Assembly (NCBI RefSeq): GCF_937873615.1
Contig: NZ_CALMYP010000040.1
Span: forward strand, 1 to 64,000
DNA: 64,000 bases
Reading direction: 5' to 3'
From: an uncultured Paracoccus sp.
GTDB lineage: Bacteria; Pseudomonadota; Alphaproteobacteria; Rhodobacterales; Rhodobacteraceae
Shown: positions 19,571 to 27,763 of the stretch, piece by piece
Numbering within the stretch: the first letter of the stretch is position 1
Layout: each line of letters opens with the position of its first letter
Made by a program: the position numbers and the translations under genes
The notes under the pieces: generated by a model
Told to the model about the DNA's origin: nothing
Database searches by the model: none
What the model saw: only the letters and a program-made list of their open reading frames with translations

Positions 19571-20097
19571 ACGATCCCCGTCGGCGCCGCCGCTTTGTCG
19601 CCATGTCGATCTATATCGGCATTGGGCTGATGATCCTGTTTTTCCAGCTCATGCCGCTCCATCCCGGCCAGCCCGGCCGACCCGGGCCGGACCTGAGCCT
19701 GTGCCTGACATTCGCCTGGGTGCTGCGCCGCCCCGATCAGCTGCCGGCGGCGGTCATCGTGGCCCTGTCGGTCGTCGGCGATTTGCTGCTTGGCCGCCCC
19801 TTCGGGCTATGGAGCCTCTTCATCCTCATGGCCACCGAGCTTTTGCGCCCGCGTGCGCAGCGTTGGGCGGATCAGGCGTTTCTGTTCGAGTGGCTGCGCG
19901 TCGCCATCCTGATGGGCCTGATGCTGATCAGCAACCGCCTGATCATGGTTCTGTTCCTGCTGCCTGTTCCCGCGCTTGCCCCTGTGGTGCTACAATGGGT
20001 TGCAACGGTCGCGGCCTATCCGCTGGTGGTGCTGGCGGTGCATGTGATCGGCATCAGGCGGTTGAGCACGGCGGAACTCGAAATGACGGTAAATTGA
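19567..20097 (+). CDS. mreD: Rod-shape-determining membrane protein MreD
   Basis: MreD of 176 aa, a small polytopic inner-membrane component of the elongasome with about five hydrophobic helices. Family features are GPDLSLCLTFAWVLRRPDQLPA and the following LSVVGDLLLGRPFGLWSL. It starts in a 4-bp ATGA overlap with mreC, and its stop shares bases with the mrdA start (TGATG), indicating translational coupling through the operon. Confidence 0.94.
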   Translation: MNDPRRRRRFVAMSIYIGIGLMILFFQLMPLHPGQPGRPGPDLSLCLTFAWVLRRPDQLPAAVIVALSVVGDLLLGRPFGLWSLFILMATELLRPRAQRWADQAFLFEWLRVAILMGLMLISNRLIMVLFLLPVPALAPVVLQWVATVAAYPLVVLAVHVIGIRRLSTAELEMTVN

Positions 20098-22043
20098 TGC
20101 GTAAATCGCCCAAGGACATGATCGACAGCGCCCGCATCGTCTCGCGGCGCGGGGTGATGCTGGGCGTCATTCAGGCGGCGGTGATCGGCACGCTGGCCTG
20201 GCGGTTGCGCTCGATGCAGGTCGAACATGCCGACGAATATCGGCTGCTTTCGGATGGCAACTCGATCAAGTTTCGCCTGCTGCCGCCGGTGCGCGGGCTG
20301 ATCCATGACCGCAATGGTCTGGTGATCGCCGGCAATGAACAGAATTACCGTGCCACCATCACCCGCGAATTGGCCGGCAATGTCGATGAGGTAGTGGCCA
20401 AGCTGCGCCTGCTGGTGCCGATGTCGGACGAGGAGGCCGCCGAGTTGCTGGCGGGAATCGCCAAGCGCAGCGCCAGCACCCCGGTCAGCATCGGCGATCA
20501 CCTGAGTTGGGACGAGTTCAGCTCTATCGCCGTGAACGCACCGGCGCTGCCCGGCGTGCAGCCGGAATCGGTTCTGTCGCGGGTCTATCCGCGCCGGGGC
20601 GATTTCGCCCATGTGCTGGGCTATGTCGGTCGGGTCTCGGATTACGACCTGTCGAAGATGGAAGATCCCGACCCGGTGCTGATGCTGCCGGAATTCCAGT
20701 TCGGCAAGGTCGGGGCCGAGAACAAGCTGGAACCGATCCTGCGCGGCAAGGCGGGCATCCGCAAGGTCGAGGTAAATGCCGCAGGCCGCGAGATGCGCGA
20801 GCTCAGCCGGCAGGAGGGCCAGCAGGGCGCCACCTTGCAGATGACCCTGGATGCGGGGTTGCAGAATTACGCCGTGCAACGTCTGGGCGAGGAATCCGCC
20901 GCCGCCGTGGTCATCGACGTGACCAATGGCGATATCATGGCCATTGCCTCGAACCCGGTCTTCGATCCGAACCTGTTCGTGCGTGGCATTTCCTCGGCCG
21001 ATTACAAGGCGCTGACCGAACATGACCACCGCCCGCTGGCCGACAAGACCGTGCAGGGCGTCTATCCGCCCGGCTCGACCTTCAAGATGGTCACGCTGCT
21101 GGCCGGGCTTGAGGCGGGCGTTATCAACGACGGCAGCACCTTCTTCTGCAATGGCGCGCTGGAGGTTGCCGGCCGCAAGTTCCATTGCTGGAGCCGGGGC
21201 GGCCACGGCCATGTGAACCCGGTGCAGAGCCTGCAGAAATCCTGCGATGTCTTCTATTACGAGACCGCCCGCGCCACCGGCATCGACCGCATCGCGGCGA
21301 TGGCGCGACGACTGGGTATCGGGGTCGAACATGACCTGCCGATGTCGGCCGTCGCCACCGGCATCGCCCCCGACCGGGCGTGGAAGCAGGAACGCTTCGA
21401 CCAGCCCTGGGTGATCGGCGATTCGCTCAATGCCTCGATCGGGCAGGGTTTCGTGCTGGCCTCGCCCCTGCAACTGGCGGTGATGACGGCGCGGGTGGCG
21501 ACCGGGCGCGAGGTCAAGCCGCGCCTCGTGCGCGCCATCGACGGGGTTCCGGTCGAGACCCCGGAATTCGCCGATCTCGGTCTGAGCGAACGCAACCTGC
21601 GCGTCGCCCGGCGCGGCATGGATGCGGTGATAAACTCGGCCGCCGGGACGGCGGGGAAATCGCGGATCGTGGCCGAGGAATGGCGCATGGCCGGCAAGAC
21701 CGGCACCAGCCAGGTGCGCAATATCACCGCCGCAGAGCGCGCCCGTGGCGTCACCCGTAACGATCAGCTGCCCTGGAACCGCCGCGACCATGCACTGTTC
21801 GTCTGCTACGCCCCCTTTGACGCGCCGAAATATGCCGTCTCGGTCATTGTCGAACATGGCGGCGGCGGCTCGGCGGTGGCCGCACCCATCGCCCGCGACA
21901 TCCTGCTTTACGCACTCGCGGGCGGTGTGCCGCCATTGACCGCCTATCCCGACGGGCAGCGCGGCCAGATCGAGGAGATGCATCGCAATATGCGCCTGAT
22001 TACCCCGGTCGCCACCTCGGGCGGGGGAAGCACACGCGCATGA
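20097..22043 (+). CDS. mrdA: Penicillin-binding protein 2
   Basis: PBP2 of 648 aa, the elongation-specific transpeptidase. A single N-terminal membrane anchor (about 22-40) precedes the pedestal domain (VRGLIHDRNGLVIAGNE and RRGDFAHVLGYVGRV). The transpeptidase domain carries SxxK at S327-K330 (GSTFKM), the SxD-type second motif SCDVFYYE near 382, and KTGT from K534. A short acidic/Ser-Gly-rich tail follows. The start at ATG 20097 overlaps the mreD stop. An open frame running upstream over mreD is a shadow. It works with RodA, whose gene overlaps by 4 bp. Confidence 0.97.
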   Translation: MRKSPKDMIDSARIVSRRGVMLGVIQAAVIGTLAWRLRSMQVEHADEYRLLSDGNSIKFRLLPPVRGLIHDRNGLVIAGNEQNYRATITRELAGNVDEVVAKLRLLVPMSDEEAAELLAGIAKRSASTPVSIGDHLSWDEFSSIAVNAPALPGVQPESVLSRVYPRRGDFAHVLGYVGRVSDYDLSKMEDPDPVLMLPEFQFGKVGAENKLEPILRGKAGIRKVEVNAAGREMRELSRQEGQQGATLQMTLDAGLQNYAVQRLGEESAAAVVIDVTNGDIMAIASNPVFDPNLFVRGISSADYKALTEHDHRPLADKTVQGVYPPGSTFKMVTLLAGLEAGVINDGSTFFCNGALEVAGRKFHCWSRGGHGHVNPVQSLQKSCDVFYYETARATGIDRIAAMARRLGIGVEHDLPMSAVATGIAPDRAWKQERFDQPWVIGDSLNASIGQGFVLASPLQLAVMTARVATGREVKPRLVRAIDGVPVETPEFADLGLSERNLRVARRGMDAVINSAAGTAGKSRIVAEEWRMAGKTGTSQVRNITAAERARGVTRNDQLPWNRRDHALFVCYAPFDAPKYAVSVIVEHGGGGSAVAAPIARDILLYALAGGVPPLTAYPDGQRGQIEEMHRNMRLITPVATSGGGSTRA

Positions 22044-23179
22044 GCTATCTCGACTACAAGGTTGCCGAGCCGCCGCGTGGCATTCGCAAGTTCCTGGCGC
22101 TGAACTGGCCCCTGGCCTTCCTGCTGGCGGCGGTGGCCTCGGTCGGTTTCCTGACGCTCTATTCCGTCGCCGGCGGCAATATCGACACCTGGGCCCGCCC
22201 GCAGATGGAGCGTTTCGCCATCGGCATGGTGGCCATGCTCGGGCTGGGCTTCGTGCCGATCTGGTTCTGGCGCGGGATTTCGGTCCTGGCCTATGTGATC
22301 TGCGTGCTGCTGCTGGTGGCGGTCGATGTGATCGGCCATGTCGGCATGGGGGCGCAGCGCTGGCTGGATCTCGGCCCGGTCAAGCTGCAACCCTCCGAGC
22401 TGATGAAGATCGCGCTCGTCCTGCTGCTGGCGGCCTATTACGGCTGGCTCGACCTGAACAAGGTCTCGCGCCCGCTCTGGGTGCTGATCCCGGTGGTGCT
22501 GATCCTGATCCCGACCGCACTGGTGCTGCAACAGCCGGATCTCGGCACCTCGCTGCTGCTGCTGATGGGGGGGGGCATCGTGATGTTCGCAGCCGGGGTC
22601 AGCCTGTGGTATTTCGGCGCCGTGATCGCGGCGGGCGTGGGCGTCGTCTGGACGGTGCTGGAAAGCCGGGGCACGACATGGCAATTGCTGCACGATTACC
22701 AGTTCCGCCGCATCGACACCTTCCTCGACCCGACCCAGGACCCGCAGGGCGCGGGCTATAACATCATCCAGGCGCAGATCGCGCTGGGTTCGGGCGGCTG
22801 GTCCGGGCGCGGCTTCATGGAGGGCACCCAGTCCCGCTTGAACTTCCTGCCCGAGAAGCATACCGATTTCATCTTCACCACCCTGGCCGAGGAATTCGGC
22901 TTCGTCGGCGCCGGCTCGCTGCTGCTGCTTTACGCGCTGATCATCGGCTTCTGCCTTTATTCGGCGCTGACCAATCGCGACCGTTTCGCCAGCCTTCTAA
23001 CCATCGGCATCGCCGGCACCTTCTTCCTGTTCTTTTCCATCAACATGGCGATGGTGATGGGACTGCTGCCGGTGGTGGGCGTTCCGCTGCCGCTGGTCAG
23101 CTATGGCGGTACGGCAATGATGATCCTGCTCATGGCCTTCGGCATGGTGCAGTCGGCGCATGTGAACCGTCCACGCTAA
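22040..23179 (+). CDS. rodA: Peptidoglycan glycosyltransferase RodA
   Basis: SEDS-family RodA of 379 aa, the glycan polymerase partner of PBP2. About ten membrane helices are apparent. Typical SEDS blocks are MGAQRWLDLGPVKLQPSELMKIALVL, the QPDLGTS motif near the middle, and the large loop with GWSGRGFMEGTQSRLNFLPEKHTDFIFTTLAEEFG. The last block has the catalytic-loop Asp/Glu pattern, and VGVPLPLVSYGGTAM is near the end. It is the last gene of the rod operon. A run of nine G at 22567-22575 lies inside a transmembrane segment (MGGGIV). Confidence 0.97.
   Translation: MSYLDYKVAEPPRGIRKFLALNWPLAFLLAAVASVGFLTLYSVAGGNIDTWARPQMERFAIGMVAMLGLGFVPIWFWRGISVLAYVICVLLLVAVDVIGHVGMGAQRWLDLGPVKLQPSELMKIALVLLLAAYYGWLDLNKVSRPLWVLIPVVLILIPTALVLQQPDLGTSLLLLMGGGIVMFAAGVSLWYFGAVIAAGVGVVWTVLESRGTTWQLLHDYQFRRIDTFLDPTQDPQGAGYNIIQAQIALGSGGWSGRGFMEGTQSRLNFLPEKHTDFIFTTLAEEFGFVGAGSLLLLYALIIGFCLYSALTNRDRFASLLTIGIAGTFFLFFSINMAMVMGLLPVVGVPLPLVSYGGTAMMILLMAFGMVQSAHVNRPR
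22567..22575 (+). repeat. Run of nine G inside rodA
   Basis: Uninterrupted G9 covering three glycine codons (GGG GGG GGC, preceded by ATG). Slippage by one base would truncate RodA. It is the longest mononucleotide run I noticed in the window. Confidence 0.9.
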
Positions 23180-23249
23180 GCGACTGGTATCGCTCGAAAC
23201 GGACCGGATTGCCGAACTGCCACATCGATAGATCAAACAGTCATAAAAT

Positions 23250-23267
23250 GCAGGCTAACAAGCCTGC
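23250..23267. other. Small hairpin downstream of rodA
   Basis: Perfect 6-bp stem GCAGGC/GCCTGC with a 6-nt loop in an AT-richer stretch 71 bp after the rodA stop. There is no immediate T tract (an AATATTT lies 9 nt further on). It may mark the operon 3' end. Confidence 0.35.
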
Positions 23268-23320
23268 GACAATATTTCCCTATCCATGTAACAGTTCTTC
23301 TGATAGTGCGCCCTGCGGTT

Positions 23321-23365
23321 CTGTCCTTGCTGTGTTGCTTCCCAACAAACGCAGCCGCCGGACAG
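23321..23365 (+). promoter_or_regulatory. Three-tier stem-loop upstream of the Hint gene
   Basis: Nested pairing: outer CTGTCC (23321-23326) with GGACAG (23360-23365), middle GCTG (23329-23332) with CAGC (23352-23355), inner TGTTG (23333-23337) with CAACA (23343-23347). It lies 38 bp before the likely GTG start, in what would be the 5' UTR. It matches no riboswitch class I know; folding and function are inferred. Confidence 0.4.
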
Positions 23366-23403
23366 GGTCATAATCGCGTGTGCTTTACTTATGGGAGAAG
23401 GTT

Positions 23404-24552
23404 GTGGCTGGTTCAACATTAACGGGTTCATCGTTCTATCTGGGACAATCGACTTACAACGGCACTGCTGCGGTGGGTTCGGTCCTCTCTGTTCACAACT
23501 CCGAGGTGGCGCCGCTGACCATGGTCAGCAACCCGTCAACCATAACCGGTCAGCCCTATAGTAGCTGGACGAACACATCGACCAATCCTCTGTACCAGGA
23601 GGGCTATATCGGGGACAACATCAACCTCGACCTCGGCGAAGCCGTGCGCATGGACCTCAATTCCGACAATACCCTGGATGGCAGCGATCCCTGGCTGAGG
23701 GTAACGGATTTCGACCGTTACAAGATTGATATCCGGCTGGAGGACGGCACCATTATCCAGGGTGTCGGGGTGATCATTTCGGGCACCGACCCGGGGACGG
23801 GCAACACCTACCAGTCTATGGTGTTGGGTGACGAACTGGTCCTGGCGCTGAACGCTTCGGGCCAGAACGTTACCAAGATATTCCTGACGGAATATGTGCC
23901 GACCGGTACGCTCGGCGGCGACCTGACCCAGCGTCAGGATATCGCCAATTTTGCCAACGAGATCGCCGCTTTCGAAGTCGCGCCCTGTTTCGTGCGCGGC
24001 ACACGGATTCTCACCAACAAGGGCGAGCGTCCGGTCGAGAATCTCTCTATCGGTGACAAGGTGCTGACGGCCGATCATGGCCTGCAGGAGATCCGCTGGA
24101 TCGGCTCGCGCCGGGTCCCGGCGACGGGCGCGATGGCGCCGATCCGCATCCGCGAGGGCGCGCTGGAAAACGACCGTGAACTGTGGGTTTCCCCGCAGCA
24201 CCGCATGCTGATCTCGGGACCGAAGGCCGAGATTCTTTACGGGCAGTCCGAAGTGCTGGTGCCGGCGAAATCACTGGTCGACGACCGCATGATCCGGGCC
24301 GTCGAAGGTGGCAACGTGGAATATTTCCACATCCTGCTTGACCGTCACGAGGTCATCTTCGCCAATGGAACACCGGCGGAAAGCCTCTATCTGGGCCCAG
24401 GCGCCTTGAAAGGCCTGGCGCCCTCGGACCGCGAGGAGGTGCTGGCTCTGTTCCCTGAACTGGAAGCCCGGCTGGAACGCGGCGAGCGTCCCGAAGGTGC
24501 ACGGCCGTTCCTGACCGTCCGTGAGGGGCGCGAGTTGATCGGCCGGGTCTGA
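23404..24552 (+). CDS. Hint-domain (hedgehog/intein-like) protein
   Basis: Protein of 382 aa with a C-terminal Hint_2 domain starting at the nucleophile-type cysteine C195 (PCFVRGTRILT), followed by VENLSIGDKVLTADHG, LWVSPQHRMLI and EYFHILLDRHEVIFANG. These are standard for the bacterial Hint proteins frequent in Rhodobacteraceae. The 194-residue N-terminal part is Ser/Thr/Asn-rich and acidic, without recognisable domain or classic signal peptide; such proteins are often exported by type I systems. GTG 23404 is chosen because GGAGAAGG lies at 23394-23401; GTG 23380 has no such site. The C-terminal Asn of a splicing intein is not evident, so N-terminal autocleavage rather than splicing is the more likely chemistry. 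Confidence 0.82.
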   Translation: MAGSTLTGSSFYLGQSTYNGTAAVGSVLSVHNSEVAPLTMVSNPSTITGQPYSSWTNTSTNPLYQEGYIGDNINLDLGEAVRMDLNSDNTLDGSDPWLRVTDFDRYKIDIRLEDGTIIQGVGVIISGTDPGTGNTYQSMVLGDELVLALNASGQNVTKIFLTEYVPTGTLGGDLTQRQDIANFANEIAAFEVAPCFVRGTRILTNKGERPVENLSIGDKVLTADHGLQEIRWIGSRRVPATGAMAPIRIREGALENDRELWVSPQHRMLISGPKAEILYGQSEVLVPAKSLVDDRMIRAVEGGNVEYFHILLDRHEVIFANGTPAESLYLGPGALKGLAPSDREEVLALFPELEARLERGERPEGARPFLTVREGRELIGRV

Positions 24553-24642
24553 CGGTCGCCGCCCCTATTCGGGCATTGCAATTTCGCGCCGGGCGCTCCT
24601 TTACTGGGGCGCCCTTTGTCTTTGCCAAACCCGAAAGCCCCG

Positions 24643-25575
24643 ATGGATATGACTGAATTCCCGCCGCTGAAAGTGCTGTTCGCTGCCAGGGACGAGCTAT
24701 GGCCCGCCTGGTCGTCGGCGCTGCGTGCCGCCTGCCCCGAGGCGAAGCTGACGCGCGCGGGCGATCCCGCCAGTTTCGACGCCATCGTCTATGCGCCGGG
24801 CGGCGAGATCGAAGACCTATCGCCCTATCGCAATGCCCGTCTGGTCCAGAGCCTCTGGGCCGGGGTCGAGCGTATCGTCACCAACCCGACCCTGACCCAG
24901 CCGCTGGCGCGCATGGTCGATCCGGGGCTGGAACAGGGGATGATCGACTATTGCGCCGGCTGGGTGCTGCGCGCGCATCTGGGCATGGACGCCTATGCGC
25001 AGGATGGCATCTGGCGCAACGATACCGTGCCGCCCCTGGCCAGCGAGCGTCGGGTGACGGTGCTGGGCGCGGGCGCGCTCGGTCAGGCGGTGGCGCGGGC
25101 GCTGAAGGGGCTGGGCTTCGATGTCGCCACATGGTCGGCCTCGGGGCGCGGGGCCGAGGGCATCCCAGCCTTCGCCGGTCCCGAACTGGACCGCGCCCTG
25201 CGCCGGGCCGAAATCCTGATCCTGCTGCTGCCCGACACCGCAGCGACGCGCGACCTGATGAATGCGGGCAGGCTAGCGCTGCTGCCGCAGGGGGCGACCC
25301 TGATCAATCCCGGTCGCGGCACGCTGATCGAGGATGCGGCGCTGCTGGCGGCGCTCGATCACGGCCATCTCCGCCACGCGGTTCTGGACGTGTTCCGAAC
25401 CGAGCCCCTGCCCCCCGATCATCCTTTCTGGGCGCATCCGGCGGTGACGGTGACGCCGCATATCGCCTCGGAAACCCGGGTCGGAACGGCGGCGCAGGTG
25501 GTGGCGGAAAACCTGCGCCGGGTCATGCGTGGCGAGGCGCCGCGCTTCCTGGTCGACCGGGCGAAGGGTTACTAG
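24643..25575 (+). CDS. 2-hydroxyacid dehydrogenase, GhrA-like
   Basis: Cytosolic D-isomer-specific 2-hydroxyacid dehydrogenase of 310 aa, closest in feel to glyoxylate/hydroxypyruvate reductase A. The Rossmann fold is seen at about 135-165 (VTVLGAGALGQAVARAL, then TWSASGR, the last residues suggesting NADPH). Catalytic elements follow: the Arg in NPGRGTLIED, and the His in VTPHIAS preceded by VFRTEPLP. ATG 24643 is chosen over ATG 24649; TTG 24616 is less likely. Its stop overlaps the convergent SseB-like gene by 4 bp. Confidence 0.86.
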   Translation: MDMTEFPPLKVLFAARDELWPAWSSALRAACPEAKLTRAGDPASFDAIVYAPGGEIEDLSPYRNARLVQSLWAGVERIVTNPTLTQPLARMVDPGLEQGMIDYCAGWVLRAHLGMDAYAQDGIWRNDTVPPLASERRVTVLGAGALGQAVARALKGLGFDVATWSASGRGAEGIPAFAGPELDRALRRAEILILLLPDTAATRDLMNAGRLALLPQGATLINPGRGTLIEDAALLAALDHGHLRHAVLDVFRTEPLPPDHPFWAHPAVTVTPHIASETRVGTAAQVVAENLRRVMRGEAPRFLVDRAKGY

Positions 25576-26339
25576 AATCGCAGGATCGGCGGCTTGTCGG
25601 GATCGCTTCCGGGCGCACGGGGAGCGGGTGCCGGGGCGGGTTCCGGCACCGTCCGATCCAGCCGCAGGATCAGCGCGCCATCGGGCAACGGCAGATCGAA
25701 GGCGACATCGCAAGGCGCGGGCAGCGGTGGCAGGAAGGCCAGCAGTTCCGCAAGCGCCTTGGCGATAAGCGGTCGTTGCGCCTCGGCCACGCCGACGAGG
25801 ACCAGCAGATGCCCCGCTGACCCATCCGGCCATTCCGCTGCGGCCAGCCCGGCAGCCTCAGCCAGACCGGCCATGTCCGAGAGCCGCGCCGCCAGCGGCT
25901 CGGCCAGGGCCGCGACCATCTCGGGCGAGGGCGCCGAAAGCCGGGCGACGCCGGCCTTTTCCTCGGCCGGGGCCTGTGACAAGGCCTCGGACAGCCAACC
26001 GAGTGTCGCGGCATCCAGAAGCATCTCGGACGGCGCGCCGGGATTGACCATCAGCGTCACGCCCTCAGGCGCCAGCATCGCCGCCAGCGCCCGGCCCGGC
26101 ATGGCGAGGTGCCCTGTGGGGGCGTCGAAGAAACCGGCCAGCCGGGCCTCGTCATCGGCGGCAATGGCCAGCCGGCCTGCGGGCAGATCGAACAGCCGCA
26201 GCTTGGCGCGGTCGCCCACCGGATCGCCTTCGAGCGCCACGAAAAGCTCGGTATCGGCAAGACGGTTCAGGACCCGCGCGCGCGCGGCATCGGGCAGGTC
26301 GTGGAAGGGTGCCGGGCAAAGGCGGTCAAGCGGGGTCAT
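25572..26339 (-). CDS. SseB family protein
   Basis: Cytosolic protein of 255 aa, rich in Ala/Leu, resembling the SseB N-terminal domain family. Features are the ALEGDPVGDRAKLRLFDL strand pattern and LVNP-like MVNPGAPSEMLLD. The family name comes from an E. coli protein of unclear role (rhodanese-enhancing) and does not imply type III secretion. The proline-rich tail (PEPAPAPAPRAPGS) is probably disordered. It overlaps the upstream uracil-DNA glycosylase gene by 14 bp, so the two are cotranscribed. Confidence 0.72.
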   Translation of the reverse strand: MTPLDRLCPAPFHDLPDAARARVLNRLADTELFVALEGDPVGDRAKLRLFDLPAGRLAIAADDEARLAGFFDAPTGHLAMPGRALAAMLAPEGVTLMVNPGAPSEMLLDAATLGWLSEALSQAPAEEKAGVARLSAPSPEMVAALAEPLAARLSDMAGLAEAAGLAAAEWPDGSAGHLLVLVGVAEAQRPLIAKALAELLAFLPPLPAPCDVAFDLPLPDGALILRLDRTVPEPAPAPAPRAPGSDPDKPPILRF

Positions 26340-26925
26340 TCAGCACCTCATGGACGCGGGCACGCAAGGCCGGCAGCAGGTCCCTTGCGAACCAGTCATT
26401 GCGTTTCAGCCATGCGGTATTGCGCCAGGACGGATGTGGCAAGGGAAAGACGCCGGGCAGATGGTCGCGCCAGCCCTCGACCACCCGGCTGACCGGCGCG
26501 CGGGTGCCGAGATGCCAGCGCTGCGCATGGCCGCCGATCAGCAGCGTCAGCCGGGGTTGCAGCAGTTCCATTACCCGCTCGCGCCAGGTTGCGGCACAGA
26601 TCGGCGGCGGCGGCAGGTCGGAACCCTTGGCGTCATAGCCGGGAAAGCAGAAAGCCATCGGCACGATGGCGATGCGGTCACGGTCATAGAATGCCTCGGG
26701 CGTGATCCCCATCCACTCGCGCAGCCGCTGCCCCGAGGCATCGTCGAAGGGTTTGCCGCTGTCGTGAACCCGCGCGCCGGGGGCCTGACCCACGATCAGG
26801 ATACGGGCCGAGGGCCTGAACCAGACCACCGGACGCGGCCCATGCGCCGTGGCCGTCGCCGCGAAGCGACCCGCGCAAAGCCGGCAGGCGGCGATTTCGG
26901 CACTCAAAGCTTGGGGTTTCGGCAT
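26326..26925 (-). CDS. Uracil-DNA glycosylase family protein (Fe-S type)
   Basis: Protein of 199 aa of the uracil-DNA glycosylase superfamily, expected to remove uracil or other damaged bases from DNA. Motif A is GQAPG at 46-50 and motif B is HPSWRN from H164. Four cysteines at 14, 17, 93 and 110 match the spacing of the iron-sulfur cluster ligands in family 4/5 enzymes. Motif A reads GQAPG rather than the GEAPG of family 4, so the subfamily is uncertain. It overlaps the SseB-like gene by 14 bp. The 181 bp upstream, shared with divergent kpsT, are AT-richer but show no firm promoter. Confidence 0.83.
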   Translation of the reverse strand: MPKPQALSAEIAACRLCAGRFAATATAHGPRPVVWFRPSARILIVGQAPGARVHDSGKPFDDASGQRLREWMGITPEAFYDRDRIAIVPMAFCFPGYDAKGSDLPPPPICAATWRERVMELLQPRLTLLIGGHAQRWHLGTRAPVSRVVEGWRDHLPGVFPLPHPSWRNTAWLKRNDWFARDLLPALRARVHEVLNDPA

Positions 26926-27106
26926 GGGGTCAAATTAACCATGGCACAGCCCGATGTGAAGAGAAGCGTAAATCTTTGATAAACCACGAACTAAGGGATT
27001 GGTGGACTTCGCGGGGCGGAAGGCATAATTTGCTGGCAAGAGTGTCCGCCCTGACCAAGGCGGACTGCGCGTTACGATCCGGCCGGGTGCCGCTTCCAGG
27101 GTATCG

Positions 27107-27763
27107 ATGATGCTGGAATTCGACAATGTCTCCAAGTCGTTCTGGACAGGAACGCAGCGCAAGGTGATCCTCGATCAGGCATCTTTCCGGGTTGAGCTTG
27201 GCCACTCATTGGGAATTCTGGCACCTAACGGCACCGGCAAGACCACCATCATCAACATGATGTGCGGGTTGGAAAAGCCCGACGAAGGCATAATCCGCCG
27301 CGAATGCCGGGTTTCGTTTCCACTGGGGTTCATGGGCGGCGTGGTCAGCCGACTGAGCGCGAACGAGAATGCGCGCTTCATCGCCCGGATCTACGGGCTG
27401 GACCCGGATTACGTCTCGGCCTTCACCCGCTGGCTGACCGATATCGACGAATATTTCGACATGCCGGTCGGGATGTATTCGTCGGGGATGCGGCAGCGCT
27501 TCGTGTTCTCATTGTTGCTGTCGCTGGAATTCGACATCTACCTGATCGACGAAGGCATGCCGACCGCAACCGATGTGGAATTCAACCGCAAGGCCGGCCA
27601 GGTCCTCAACGAGAGATTGGTGAATTCCACGGTGGTGATCGTGTCGCACCAGGCTGAAATTCTGGAAAAATTCTGCCGACAGGCGGCGGTCCTTCGCGAC
27701 GGTCGCCTTTACATTTTCGAAACGCTGGACGAGGCGAAGCAATATTATGACTACACCGCCTAG
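27107..27763 (+). CDS. kpsT: Capsular polysaccharide export ATPase KpsT-like
   Basis: ABC ATPase of 218 aa of the KpsT/BexA/CtrD type that powers export of group 2-like capsule across the inner membrane. The P-loop is APNGTGKTT at 39-47, where the usual first glycine is alanine. The signature is SSGMRQRF near 127 and Walker B is DIYLIDEGM. The short length and the FPLGFMGGVVSRLSANENARFIARIYG block are typical of capsule exporters. Two adjacent ATGs (27107, 27110) can start it. The cognate permease KpsM is not adjacent; kpsE follows with a 17-bp overlap. Confidence 0.87.
   Translation: MMLEFDNVSKSFWTGTQRKVILDQASFRVELGHSLGILAPNGTGKTTIINMMCGLEKPDEGIIRRECRVSFPLGFMGGVVSRLSANENARFIARIYGLDPDYVSAFTRWLTDIDEYFDMPVGMYSSGMRQRFVFSLLLSLEFDIYLIDEGMPTATDVEFNRKAGQVLNERLVNSTVVIVSHQAEILEKFCRQAAVLRDGRLYIFETLDEAKQYYDYTA

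Noticed and set aside
19701-20096. N-terminal extension of PBP2 reaching over mreD
   Set aside because: The extension is an out-of-frame reading of mreD; the conserved PBP2 protein starts at ATG 20097 with the usual operon overlap.
25572-26339. SseB-like gene as part of a type III secretion system
   Set aside because: The family name is historical and no secretion apparatus gene is nearby.
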